This document shows, piece after piece, positions 15,146 through 23,069 of a DNA stretch of 64,000 bases (positions within the stretch are counted from its first letter, which is position 1; every line of letters begins with the position of its first letter). Source of the stretch: Steroidobacteraceae bacterium (GTDB taxonomy: Bacteria > Pseudomonadota > Gammaproteobacteria > Steroidobacterales > Steroidobacteraceae); assembly GCA_019187185.1 (NCBI GenBank), contig JABAQU010000001.1, positions 62,001 to 126,000 on the forward strand, written 5' to 3'. The notes under the pieces are model-generated. The model was not told the origin of the DNA. It saw only the letters and a program-made list of their open reading frames with translations, and did not search any database. The translations under genes and the position numbers were made by a program.

Positions 15146-18038
15146 GAAGATCTCGCGCCGCGCGCTCATTGCGACGGCAGGCGGCGGCGCCGCGGTGCTC
15201 ACGCTCGGTTACCTCGGATGGCGGTCGGGCCGCAACGGCGCACCGGTCACTGCGGGCGTCGGGGTGCCCCCGCCACCGGCGGCGCCCGCCGTCGCCTACC
15301 AGAGCTTCGAGGACATCTGGCGCGCGAAATGGCGCTGGGACAGCGTCGCCAAGGGCACGCACTTCGTGAACTGCTGGTACCAGCGAGGCTGCAACTGGAA
15401 CGTCTACGTCAAGAACGGCATCGTGTGGCGCGAGGAGCAGTCCGGCACCTACGAGCCGATCGATCCGAAGATCCCCGACTACAACCCGCGGGGCTGCCAG
15501 AAGGGCGCCTGCTATTCCGAGCGCATGTACGACGGGGCGCGGATGCGCCATCCGCTGAAGCGGGCCGGGGCGCGCGGCGACGGCAAGTGGACGCGCGTCA
15601 GCTGGGACGAAGCGCTCACCGACATTGCCGACCGGATCATCGACGCGATGGTCTCGAAGGAAGGACCGGATTCGGTGGTGTGGGACCAGGGCACCGCGCA
15701 GACCAACGGCGGCGCGGGCTTTGCGATGATGCGCACGTCGCTGGTGCTCGACACGCCCGTGCTCGACGTCAACACCGAGATCGGCGACCACCGTCCCGGC
15801 TTCTGCGTGACCACGGGCAAGATGGTCCACTGCAGTTCCGCTGACGATGTGTTCCACGCCGACCTGGTGCTGATCTGGGGCGGCAACCCGATCTACACGC
15901 AGATCCCGCAGGCGCACTTCATCACCGAGGCGCGCTACAACGGGGCGCGCATCATCACGATCGCGCCGGACTATTCGGCGTCGGCCGTGCACGCGGACCA
16001 GTGGGTGCCGGTGAAGGTCGGGACCGATGCCGCGCTCGCGCTCGCCATGGCGCAAGTGATGATCGAGGAAGGACTCGTCGCGCGCCGCTACGTGCAGGAG
16101 CAGACCGACCTGCCGCTGCTGACGCGCGTGGACAACGGCCGCTTCCTCCGCGGGTCGGACCTCGAAAAGGACGGCGCGGACGACCGTTTCTTCATCTTCG
16201 ACAAGGCGCGCAAGGAGCGGCGCGAGGTGTCGAAGAAGACGCTCGATCTCGGCGACAGCGATCCGGCGCTCGAAGGCGAGTTCGAGATCGACACCTGGCA
16301 GGGCAAGGTCAAGGTGCGCCCGGTCTTCGCGCAGCTGCGCGAGCATCTCGCACAGTACACGCCGGAGAAGGCGGCCGAGGTCTGCGGTGTCCCGCCCGCG
16401 ACGATCCGCCAGCTCGCCCGCAGCCTCGCGAAGGCGCGCGCCGCGACCTGCATCTCGCAGTCGAACTTCTCCAAGTACTACCACGGCGTCGAGATGGAGC
16501 GGGCGCAGCTCCTGTGCTTCGCGCTCGCCGGGCAGATGGGGCGCAAAGGGGCGGGCTACATGTCGTTCCCGTACCTGTCGGTCGATGGCGCCGATGCGCT
16601 CGCGAACCTCAAGGGCAAGGGTCACCCGAAGCTGCAGCTCGCGGCGCTCGGCCTGAAGATGGCGCCGCACTTCATCAAGGAGGGGATGCGCGGCCAGACG
16701 AAGGAAATGATCATCTACGACCTGGCGCGCGAGGAGTTCCGGCACGGCACGTTCCCGCCGAGCCTGCTGTGGCTCTATCACCAGGGCGGCCTCGAGGAGC
16801 TCTACGGCGCCTCCGCGGACTGGGACCCGACGATGAAACGCCCGCTGGCGGCGTTCCTCGAGGAGGCCGAGGAGAAAGGCTGGCAGATGCGCCCGGCCAC
16901 GCGCCCGCGCATCTTCATGGAGGCGGGCGGCAACGTGCTGCGTCGCTTCCGCGGCTACGACGTGATGATCGAGAAGCTGCTGCCGACCCTCGATCTCATG
17001 GTGACCATCGACTGGCGCATGAGCAACACCGCGCTCTACAGCGACTACGTGCTGCCGGCGGCTGCGTGGTACGAGAAGGACGACATCACTTGGGCGACGC
17101 CGCTGTCCCCGTTCTCGCAGGTGATCACGCGCGCGACGAATCCGATCGCCGAGGCGAAGCCCGACTGGGAGATCCATTGTCTGCTGCTGAAGACCATCCA
17201 GCGGCGCGCGGCCGAACGTGGCATCGCGACGTTCCGCGACCGGCATGGCGAGGATCGCAGCTTCGATGTCTACGACCAGTTCACCTTCGGCGGGCGGTAC
17301 ACCGAGGACAACGTCGAGGAGCTGCTCGACCTGATCCTCGACCTGTCCACCAACGTCGGCGATGTCGACTGGCAGAAGCTGAAACAGAAGGGCTTCCAGC
17401 GCTTCACCGCGATCGGTGACAACTCGTTCATGAACATCGGCAATGCCACCGATGTGAAGGAGAACGAGACCATCACCGCGGGCCTCTGGCACACGGAGAA
17501 GAAGATGCCGTGGCCGACGCTGACGCGGCGCATGCAGTTCTGCATCGACCACCCGTTCTACGAGGAGCAGGGCGAACGGCTGCCCGTGCACAAGGATCCG
17601 CCGGACATCGGCGGCAAGTATCCGCTGCACATGACCGGCGGCCACACGCGCTGGTCGATCCATGCGAGCTGGCGCGACCAGAAATACATGCTGCAGCTGA
17701 ATCGCGGCGAACCGTACATCTACATGAGTGTCGAGGACGCGCAGGCGCGCGGGATCAGGGACGGCGATCGCGTGCGCGTGTTCAACGACATCAGCTCGTC
17801 CGAAATGCTCGTCAAGGTGGCCGCGGCCCACCGGCCGGGCCAGGCAACCTGTTATCACGCATGGGAACCGTTCATGTACAAGAACCGCAAGGGCTTCCAG
17901 ACACTGACGCCGAACCCCATCAACCCCGTGCAGCTCGCCGGCGGCTACTACCACCTGCAGCCGATGCCGGCGCTGTTCAGTCCCGGTTCGACCGATCGGG
18001 CGACCCGTGTCGAAATCGAACGCGTGGGGGCCCCATGA
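15138..18038 (+). CDS. Molybdopterin catalytic alpha subunit, ethylbenzene / steroid C25 dehydrogenase type
   Basis: A 966-residue molybdopterin oxidoreductase of type II DMSO-reductase character. It has a Tat signal (ISRRALIATAGGG, residues 5-17), an FS0 cluster site with His75, Cys79, Cys85 and Cys120, the VNTEIGDHRPG segment whose Asp217 fits the Mo ligand of this group, and a C-terminal molybdopterin-dinucleotide domain (HMTGGHTRWSIHASW). The nearest characterised enzymes I recognise by layout are ethylbenzene dehydrogenase and steroid C25 dehydrogenase, which hydroxylate unactivated C-H bonds with water in the periplasm. Neighbouring Ltp2/ChsH genes and FATP-type ligase favour a steroid side chain. 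The C-x5-C spacing in FS0 is wider than the C-x3-C of NarG. The stop overlaps the next ATG. Confidence 0.9.
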   Translation: MPEKISRRALIATAGGGAAVLTLGYLGWRSGRNGAPVTAGVGVPPPPAAPAVAYQSFEDIWRAKWRWDSVAKGTHFVNCWYQRGCNWNVYVKNGIVWREEQSGTYEPIDPKIPDYNPRGCQKGACYSERMYDGARMRHPLKRAGARGDGKWTRVSWDEALTDIADRIIDAMVSKEGPDSVVWDQGTAQTNGGAGFAMMRTSLVLDTPVLDVNTEIGDHRPGFCVTTGKMVHCSSADDVFHADLVLIWGGNPIYTQIPQAHFITEARYNGARIITIAPDYSASAVHADQWVPVKVGTDAALALAMAQVMIEEGLVARRYVQEQTDLPLLTRVDNGRFLRGSDLEKDGADDRFFIFDKARKERREVSKKTLDLGDSDPALEGEFEIDTWQGKVKVRPVFAQLREHLAQYTPEKAAEVCGVPPATIRQLARSLAKARAATCISQSNFSKYYHGVEMERAQLLCFALAGQMGRKGAGYMSFPYLSVDGADALANLKGKGHPKLQLAALGLKMAPHFIKEGMRGQTKEMIIYDLAREEFRHGTFPPSLLWLYHQGGLEELYGASADWDPTMKRPLAAFLEEAEEKGWQMRPATRPRIFMEAGGNVLRRFRGYDVMIEKLLPTLDLMVTIDWRMSNTALYSDYVLPAAAWYEKDDITWATPLSPFSQVITRATNPIAEAKPDWEIHCLLLKTIQRRAAERGIATFRDRHGEDRSFDVYDQFTFGGRYTEDNVEELLDLILDLSTNVGDVDWQKLKQKGFQRFTAIGDNSFMNIGNATDVKENETITAGLWHTEKKMPWPTLTRRMQFCIDHPFYEEQGERLPVHKDPPDIGGKYPLHMTGGHTRWSIHASWRDQKYMLQLNRGEPYIYMSVEDAQARGIRDGDRVRVFNDISSSEMLVKVAAAHRPGQATCYHAWEPFMYKNRKGFQTLTPNPINPVQLAGGYYHLQPMPALFSPGSTDRATRVEIERVGAP

Positions 18039-19243
18039 TCGCCGCAGCGACGATCAGGGATCCGGCGCCGTCGATTCCCGAGGTGAAGCTGACCGAGGGC
18101 GCCCTGCTCGATACCGCGCGCACCAACACCGGGCTCGCCGACTTCGGCGACGAGGCGGACTGGCGCGAGGGGTTCACGCGCCTGGTCGCGAGCCTGAACG
18201 AGGAAGCGCGCCTCAACGCCGTCGGCCGCCTGATCGCGTTCAACGAAGTGCTGCGCCACCTCGAGAACCGGCTGCGGGTCACCGACGACCTCAGGCGTCA
18301 TCCGGAGATCCTCGACGTCGAGATCGTCAAGCCGCTCTTTATGGTCGGCCTGCCGCGCACGGGCTCGACCATCATGCACGACCTGCTGGCGAAGGATCCT
18401 TCTAACCGCGTACCGATGACCTGGGAGTGCCACCTGATGTCGCCGCCGGCGGAGGCGGCGACCTTCGAGACCGATCCCCGCATCGCGATCTGCGAGGCGC
18501 ACTTCGAACGCACGTCCCGCGCGCTGATCCCGGAGTTCCAGGCACTGCACGAGATGGGCGCGCGCCTCGCGCAGGAATGCGTGATGCTGAATGCCTTCGA
18601 CTTCAGGAGCATCATCTTCGCCAATCAGTTCCGCATCCCGGGCTACGAGCGCTGGGTGGAGGAGGCGGACCAGACGTCCGTCTACCGTACCCACAAGCGC
18701 CAGCTCCAGTACATGCAGTGGAGAAATCCCCGCGAACGCTGGGTGCTGAAGAGCGTCGGTTATCACTGGGGGCTCGACGCGATCTGCGACGTCTACCCGG
18801 ACGCGCGCATCGTGATGACCCACCGCGACCCGCTCAAGCTCATCGCCTCGCATTGCTCGCTGGTCTCCATGGCCTGCACGATGGGCAGCGACGAGGTGGA
18901 TCGCTTCGAGATCGGGCAGATATGGGGCCGGTCCTGGGAGGAGGCGATGCGTCGCTGCGTGGCGTTTCGCCGCAGCGACCGGCCGCAGGCGAAAAATGCC
19001 TTCGACATGCATTTCTCCGTGATGCTGCAGGACCAGGTCGGCATGGCTCAGCGCATCTACGATCATTTCGGCATCCCGATGAGCGCGGAGACACTGCAAC
19101 GCATGCACACCTTCATCGAGCGCAATCCGCGCGATCGTCACGGCACCCATCGCTACACGCTCGAGCAGTTCGGTCTCGATCGCTCCCGCGAACACGAGCG
19201 ATATCGCTTCTATCAGGACTTTTTCAAGGTGGCCGAAGAATGA
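18035..19243 (+). CDS. Sulfotransferase-family protein
   Basis: A 402-residue protein of the bacterial sulfotransferase (Sulfotransfer_3-like) family. The PAPS 5'-phosphosulfate loop is GLPRTGSTIMH (residues 105-115), and the 3'-phosphate site is suggested by MTHRDPLKLIASHCSL with its conserved Arg and Ser. Such enzymes move sulfonate from PAPS to a hydroxyl group. Finding one inside a molybdenum-hydroxylase operon is unusual: ATGA overlaps join it to the alpha subunit before it and the DUF1214 gene after it. It might sulfonate a steroid hydroxyl, for example to solubilise or activate it; that is inference. No signal peptide is visible, so it is probably cytoplasmic. Confidence 0.88.
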   Translation: MIAAATIRDPAPSIPEVKLTEGALLDTARTNTGLADFGDEADWREGFTRLVASLNEEARLNAVGRLIAFNEVLRHLENRLRVTDDLRRHPEILDVEIVKPLFMVGLPRTGSTIMHDLLAKDPSNRVPMTWECHLMSPPAEAATFETDPRIAICEAHFERTSRALIPEFQALHEMGARLAQECVMLNAFDFRSIIFANQFRIPGYERWVEEADQTSVYRTHKRQLQYMQWRNPRERWVLKSVGYHWGLDAICDVYPDARIVMTHRDPLKLIASHCSLVSMACTMGSDEVDRFEIGQIWGRSWEEAMRRCVAFRRSDRPQAKNAFDMHFSVMLQDQVGMAQRIYDHFGIPMSAETLQRMHTFIERNPRDRHGTHRYTLEQFGLDRSREHERYRFYQDFFKVAEE

Positions 19244-20322
19244 GCGGCGAGACCCTGGCGAGCGTGCGCGCGTGGGAGGAGTTCTGCGAGCGACTGAAGG
19301 CGGCGGGCGCCGTGCTCGCGCGCCCGACGACACCGCAGGACGATCTCACTCAGGCCGAGGGCCTGCGCAAGCTCGCGCGCATGATCCGCATGGGCCTCGA
19401 GGCGACCCTCGAGTACGGTCACACCGCGTTTCCCGAGGTCTATGCACTCGTCACGCCGACGACGCTGGGGGAGGGCGAGACCTCCGACGCGCGCTACTGC
19501 CAGGCGATGATCGATGGCCGCAGGAGCTACCGACTGAGCGGCCATCGCGGCGAGGCGCCCTTCATCGAGCTCACGGCCTACGCGGGCAAGATCGGGCTCG
19601 ACAGCCACAGCGCGCAGGTCGGCGCGCTCACCGAGCGTGACCTCGCGGTCACGCCCGACGGCCGCTACGAGATCATCCTGTCGCCCGACCCGCATCCCGG
19701 CAACTGGCTTCGCACGACACCGGAGACGAGTTGCCTGTTCATCCGCCAGTACGCGCACGACTGGAGCCGGACCCGGGGCGCGACGTTCGACATCCAGCCG
19801 CTCGGTACCGGGGGTGAGCGACCGAATGTCACGCTCGCCGAGGTCGTCGAGGCGCTGCCGCGCACCGCCGCCTACGTGGCGCGCTCGACAGCCATCTGGG
19901 CCGCCATCGTTGACCAGGCGCGGCAGGCGCCGCCGAACCGCTTCGTGCCGTTCATCGAGAAGGAGCCTTCGCCCGAGATGCCGACCGGGCACCGCTTCTC
20001 GTCGGGGCATTTCCGGCTCGCGCCGGACGAGGGCCTCGAAGTGACCTTCCGGCCGGCGGAGGTACCCTACTGGGGCATGGACATCACGAACTACTGGTTC
20101 GAGCCGATGTCGTACGGCACGCCACGTTCCCACCTCAATAATCGCACCGCCGCGCGCGAGGCCGACGGCTCGACGCGTATCGTGATCGCCGCGCGGCGGC
20201 CCGATGCCCGCAACTGGATCGACACGCGCGGGCACCGCGAGGGCATGATGATGCTGCGCTGGTCGCGTACCGCACTCCCGGTCCCCGCCATCGAGTCGCG
20301 GGTCGTCCGGTTGCCGTCGTGA
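19240..20322 (+). CDS. DUF1214 domain-containing protein
   Basis: A 360-residue protein whose C-terminal third (PYWGMDITNYWFEPMSYGTP, then NNRTAAREADGSTRIVIAAR and a Trp-Ile-Asp-Thr segment) is the DUF1214 beta-sandwich; the first part is mainly helical. DUF1214/DUF1254 proteins recur beside steroid, terpene and alkane degradation genes, but no reaction is established. No signal peptide is seen. The ATG at 19240 overlaps the sulfotransferase TGA, and its own TGA overlaps the GTG of the chaperone, so it is locked inside the operon. Possible roles are substrate binding or handling of a hydrophobic intermediate; neither is shown by the sequence. Confidence 0.8.
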   Translation: MSGETLASVRAWEEFCERLKAAGAVLARPTTPQDDLTQAEGLRKLARMIRMGLEATLEYGHTAFPEVYALVTPTTLGEGETSDARYCQAMIDGRRSYRLSGHRGEAPFIELTAYAGKIGLDSHSAQVGALTERDLAVTPDGRYEIILSPDPHPGNWLRTTPETSCLFIRQYAHDWSRTRGATFDIQPLGTGGERPNVTLAEVVEALPRTAAYVARSTAIWAAIVDQARQAPPNRFVPFIEKEPSPEMPTGHRFSSGHFRLAPDEGLEVTFRPAEVPYWGMDITNYWFEPMSYGTPRSHLNNRTAAREADGSTRIVIAARRPDARNWIDTRGHREGMMMLRWSRTALPVPAIESRVVRLPS

Positions 20323-21023
20323 ATGCGAACCCGGACACCGTGACGAGCCGCGCGGACGCGGGGATGGCGCCCTCCGGCGTGCGCAGCGCGCTCTACGCGC
20401 TGCTGCGGGAGGCCTTCGGCTATCCGCGCGGCGAGCTGCTGGACGCGATCCGCGACGGCGTGGTGGCGCAGAGCCTGCGCCTGCGTGCCGAGGCACTCGA
20501 TCCGCCACTCGGTGAGCCGGTCGACTGGCAGGCGCTGCAGGATGCGGGGGAGGCGCCGGACACGCTCGCCGTGGAATACACGCGGCTCTTCGACCCGGGC
20601 ACTTCGGCGCCGCCGTGCCCGCTGTTCGGAGGTCTCCACGTCGCGCCGCAGATGACCACGATGGAAGAGGTGCTGCGCTTCTACCAGCACTTCGGGCTCG
20701 CGCCCGCGAACACCGGCGGCGAGACACCGGATCACCTCACGGCAGAACTGGAATTCCTGCACGTGCTCGCCTGGGGCGAAACGGACCTGCAGTCGCGCGG
20801 CGAGGATGCCTCGGCGTGGCAGCGCGGGCGGCGCGATTTCATCGCGCGCCACCCGGGGCGCTGGGTGCCGATGCTGCGGGAGAAGCTCGAGCGACAGGCG
20901 CCACCACGTTATTATCGTGCGCTGGTGCGCCTGCTCGAGCAGTGCCTCGATGCCGATCTCGGCCAGCTCGAGGCGCTCCATGGGCCGGCCTCGCGTGAAC
21001 CCCACCGGAGCATGCCCTCATGA
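20319..21023 (+). CDS. TorD-family chaperone for the molybdenum enzyme (EbdD/DdhD-like)
   Basis: A 234-residue all-helical protein starting at GTG 20319. The VEYTRLFDPG and PCPLFGGLHV segments and the later DHLTAELEFLHVLAWGE match the TorD/DmsD/NarJ superfamily signature ExxRLF...P...E-x2-FL-x-L. Such chaperones bind the Tat signal of the Mo subunit and hold it until cofactor and Fe-S clusters are inserted. In ethylbenzene and dimethyl sulfide dehydrogenase operons the equivalent gene (ebdD, ddhD) follows the structural genes; here it is displaced by the sulfotransferase and DUF1214 genes. Start and stop both overlap neighbours by four bases. Confidence 0.9.
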   Translation: MNANPDTVTSRADAGMAPSGVRSALYALLREAFGYPRGELLDAIRDGVVAQSLRLRAEALDPPLGEPVDWQALQDAGEAPDTLAVEYTRLFDPGTSAPPCPLFGGLHVAPQMTTMEEVLRFYQHFGLAPANTGGETPDHLTAELEFLHVLAWGETDLQSRGEDASAWQRGRRDFIARHPGRWVPMLREKLERQAPPRYYRALVRLLEQCLDADLGQLEALHGPASREPHRSMPS

Positions 21024-22462
21024 ACGACATCGATCCCGTCGCCCACTTGCGCGCGGTGCTCGAGCGCCAGCAGGCCGCGCAACTCGCCGAGGGGGTTCCC
21101 GATCACGCCACGCGCATCGACCGGCTCACGCGCCTGGCGGCGCTGCTCACGGAGAACGAGCAGGCGCTGTGCGAATCGTTGCGTGCGGATTTCGGCCAGC
21201 GCTCGCTCGCCAATGCGGCGATGACCGAGATCGCCTTCCCGGTGATGGCGATCAACCACGTGAAAAAGCAGTTGCGCACGTGGATGCGGGACGAGCGTCG
21301 CAAGGTGCCGTTCCTGCCGGCGCTGCTCGGCGCCCGCGCCCGCGTGCGCTACCAGCCGCTCGGCGTCGTCGGCGTGATCGTGCCCTGGAACTTCCCGGTG
21401 AACCTCACCGTGACCCCGCTCACCGATATCCTCGCGGCGGGCAATCGTGCGATGGTGAAGCCCTCGGAGTTCACGCCGCACAACTCGGCGCTGCTCGCGG
21501 AGCTCTTCGCGCGCTATTTCAGCGAGGAGGAGATCGCGGTGTTCCCCGGCGGGCTCGAGGTCGGGGCAGCGTTCTCGGCGCTGCCCTTCGATCACCTCAT
21601 CTTCACCGGCGCCGGCTCGGTTGCCCGGCACGTGATGCGCGCCGCCGCCGACCACCTGGTGCCGGTCACGCTCGAGCTCGGCGGCAAGTCGCCCGTGATC
21701 GTGAGCCGCGAACTGCCCTTCGGGCTCGACCGCGTCGCGACGAGCATGCTCGATTTCAAGATGAGCAACGCCGGGCAGATCTGCATCGCCCCGGATTACG
21801 TATTCGTTCCGGAGGAGTCACTGCGGCCGCTGATCGACGCCCTGCGGCGCGCGTTCGCACGCATGTATCCGCGGCTCAAGGACAACCCCGACTACACGTC
21901 GATCGTCAACGAGCGTCACTACGAACGGCTGAAGGGCTACCGGGACGCCGCGGTGGCGGCAGGCACCGAGGTCATCGAACTCAATCCCGCCGGCGAGGAC
22001 CTGTCCGACCCGGCGGCGCGCCGGATGGCGCCCTGCCTGATCGTGGACCCGGTGGCCGACAGCCCGGTCATGCGCAACGAGATCTTCGGTCCGCTGCTGC
22101 CGATCCTGCCGTATCGGCATGTCGACGAGGCGATCGCCTTCATCAACCGGCGCGACCACCCGCTCGCGCTCTATTATTACGGCCGCCCGGGCAGCGCCGA
22201 ACTCGATCAGGTGCTGTCCCGCACCCAGTCCGGTGGTGTGACCGTGAACGATGTCGCTGCGCATACGGGTTGCGAGAGCCTGCCCTTCGGCGGGGTGGGG
22301 CCGAGCGGCATGGGCGCCTACCATGGCTTCGAGGGCTTCAAGCGCTTCTCGCACGCGCGCGCCGTGTATGTCCAGTCGAGGCTCAGCCTCGCGGACCTGT
22401 TCGGGCTCAGGCCCCCGTACGGACCGCGCTATCGTGCCGTCATCGACCGCATGATGAAGTGA
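21020..22462 (+). CDS. Coniferyl aldehyde dehydrogenase-like ALDH
   Basis: A 480-residue aldehyde dehydrogenase of the class-3/coniferyl-aldehyde group. The catalytic Cys255 lies in SNAGQICIAPDY and the general-base Glu in LELGGKSP; the NAD site is PWNFPVNLTVTPL and the C-terminal motif is LPFGGVGPSGMGAYHG. It oxidises an aldehyde to the acid with NAD(P). As last gene of the 9745-22462 run it can finish the alcohol-aldehyde-acid sequence begun by the zinc alcohol dehydrogenase, giving the substrate for the acyl-CoA synthetase. Its ATG overlaps the chaperone stop (ATGA). Confidence 0.93.
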   Translation: MNDIDPVAHLRAVLERQQAAQLAEGVPDHATRIDRLTRLAALLTENEQALCESLRADFGQRSLANAAMTEIAFPVMAINHVKKQLRTWMRDERRKVPFLPALLGARARVRYQPLGVVGVIVPWNFPVNLTVTPLTDILAAGNRAMVKPSEFTPHNSALLAELFARYFSEEEIAVFPGGLEVGAAFSALPFDHLIFTGAGSVARHVMRAAADHLVPVTLELGGKSPVIVSRELPFGLDRVATSMLDFKMSNAGQICIAPDYVFVPEESLRPLIDALRRAFARMYPRLKDNPDYTSIVNERHYERLKGYRDAAVAAGTEVIELNPAGEDLSDPAARRMAPCLIVDPVADSPVMRNEIFGPLLPILPYRHVDEAIAFINRRDHPLALYYYGRPGSAELDQVLSRTQSGGVTVNDVAAHTGCESLPFGGVGPSGMGAYHGFEGFKRFSHARAVYVQSRLSLADLFGLRPPYGPRYRAVIDRMMK

Positions 22463-22488
22463 GACGGCGCGGGCGCCCCGGGGACCCG

Positions 22489-22863
22489 TCAATGACCGCT
22501 GGCGGCGCTCGTCGTCGCGATGAGCCAGGTCAGCGCGATCGCGATGCCGATCGCAGTCAGCTGCTGCAGGCGGGTCCACTGCAGGATGGTGCCGTCCATC
22601 AGCGCGATGCCGATCGCAGTGGCCACGAACCACACGGCGCTCTGCAGCGCGACTCCCGCGATGCCGATGCCCTGCATGAAGCGGACGGCGACCACATAAA
22701 GGGACACGCCGACGACGAAGGACGCCAGCGACGCCGTGGCCGCACCGGGATCGAGGCGGCCGCCGGGCCAGGCCCGTGCGGCGTAGACGAAGCCCCGTGC
22801 GTCGAAGAGCCCCGACGCGAGCGTGAGCGCGAGAACCAGTGCGAGTCCGGCAGCCTTGGGCAT
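22489..22863 (-). CDS. Small four-helix membrane protein (SMR/DMT-like)
   Basis: A 124-residue protein with four predicted membrane helices (about residues 4-25, 42-62, 70-88 and 98-118) and a short loop between helices 1 and 2 (DARGFVYAARAW). The size and topology recall small multidrug resistance / DMT proteins, but the conserved Glu of SMR helix 1 is not evident, so function is open. ATG 22861-22863 is chosen; the longer frame upstream is antisense to tRNA-Leu. It converges on the aldehyde dehydrogenase with a 26-bp gap and is divergent from the tRNA-Leu promoter. Confidence 0.65.
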   Translation of the reverse strand: MPKAAGLALVLALTLASGLFDARGFVYAARAWPGGRLDPGAATASLASFVVGVSLYVVAVRFMQGIGIAGVALQSAVWFVATAIGIALMDGTILQWTRLQQLTAIGIAIALTWLIATTSAASGH

Positions 22864-22898
22864 GATTTCCCCTGTTCTTGTGCCGCCAGCATGCCGGA

Positions 22899-22928
22899 TT
22901 CTGGAACCCGGCGGCAATCCGCTATAAT
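22899..22928 (+). promoter_or_regulatory. Promoter of tRNA-Leu
   Basis: A perfect TATAAT (22923-22928) has a weak TTCTGG -35 (22899-22904) 18 bp upstream. A GC-rich discriminator (GCGCCCC) follows, as in stable-RNA promoters under stringent control. Confidence 0.65.
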
Positions 22929-22964
22929 CCGCGCCCCTCGCGCAGAGCCGACCGGGAAGCCAGG

Positions 22965-23049
22965 GCGAAAGTGGCGGAACTGGTAGACGCGCTGGATTTA
23001 GGTTCCAGTGGGGCAACCCGTGAGAGTTCGAGTCTCTCCTTTCGCACCA
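22965..23049 (+). tRNA. tRNA-Leu (UAG)
   Basis: An 85-base class II tRNA with encoded CCA. The acceptor stem is GCGAAAG/CTTTCGC. The anticodon stem CTGGA/TCCAG encloses TTTAGGT, giving anticodon TAG at 22999-23001. A long variable arm (GGGGCAACCCGTG region) and the T-arm GTTCGAGTC confirm leucine type. It lies 20 bp before the trigger factor gene, a common gammaproteobacterial placement. Confidence 0.97.
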
Positions 23050-23069
23050 GTCAGGCAGGGTAGCAAAAG

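Noticed and set aside
15096-17954. A 952-codon reverse frame opposite the Mo alpha subunit
   Set aside because: Antisense shadow; the forward frame has the Tat signal, FS0 site and Mo-ligand motif.
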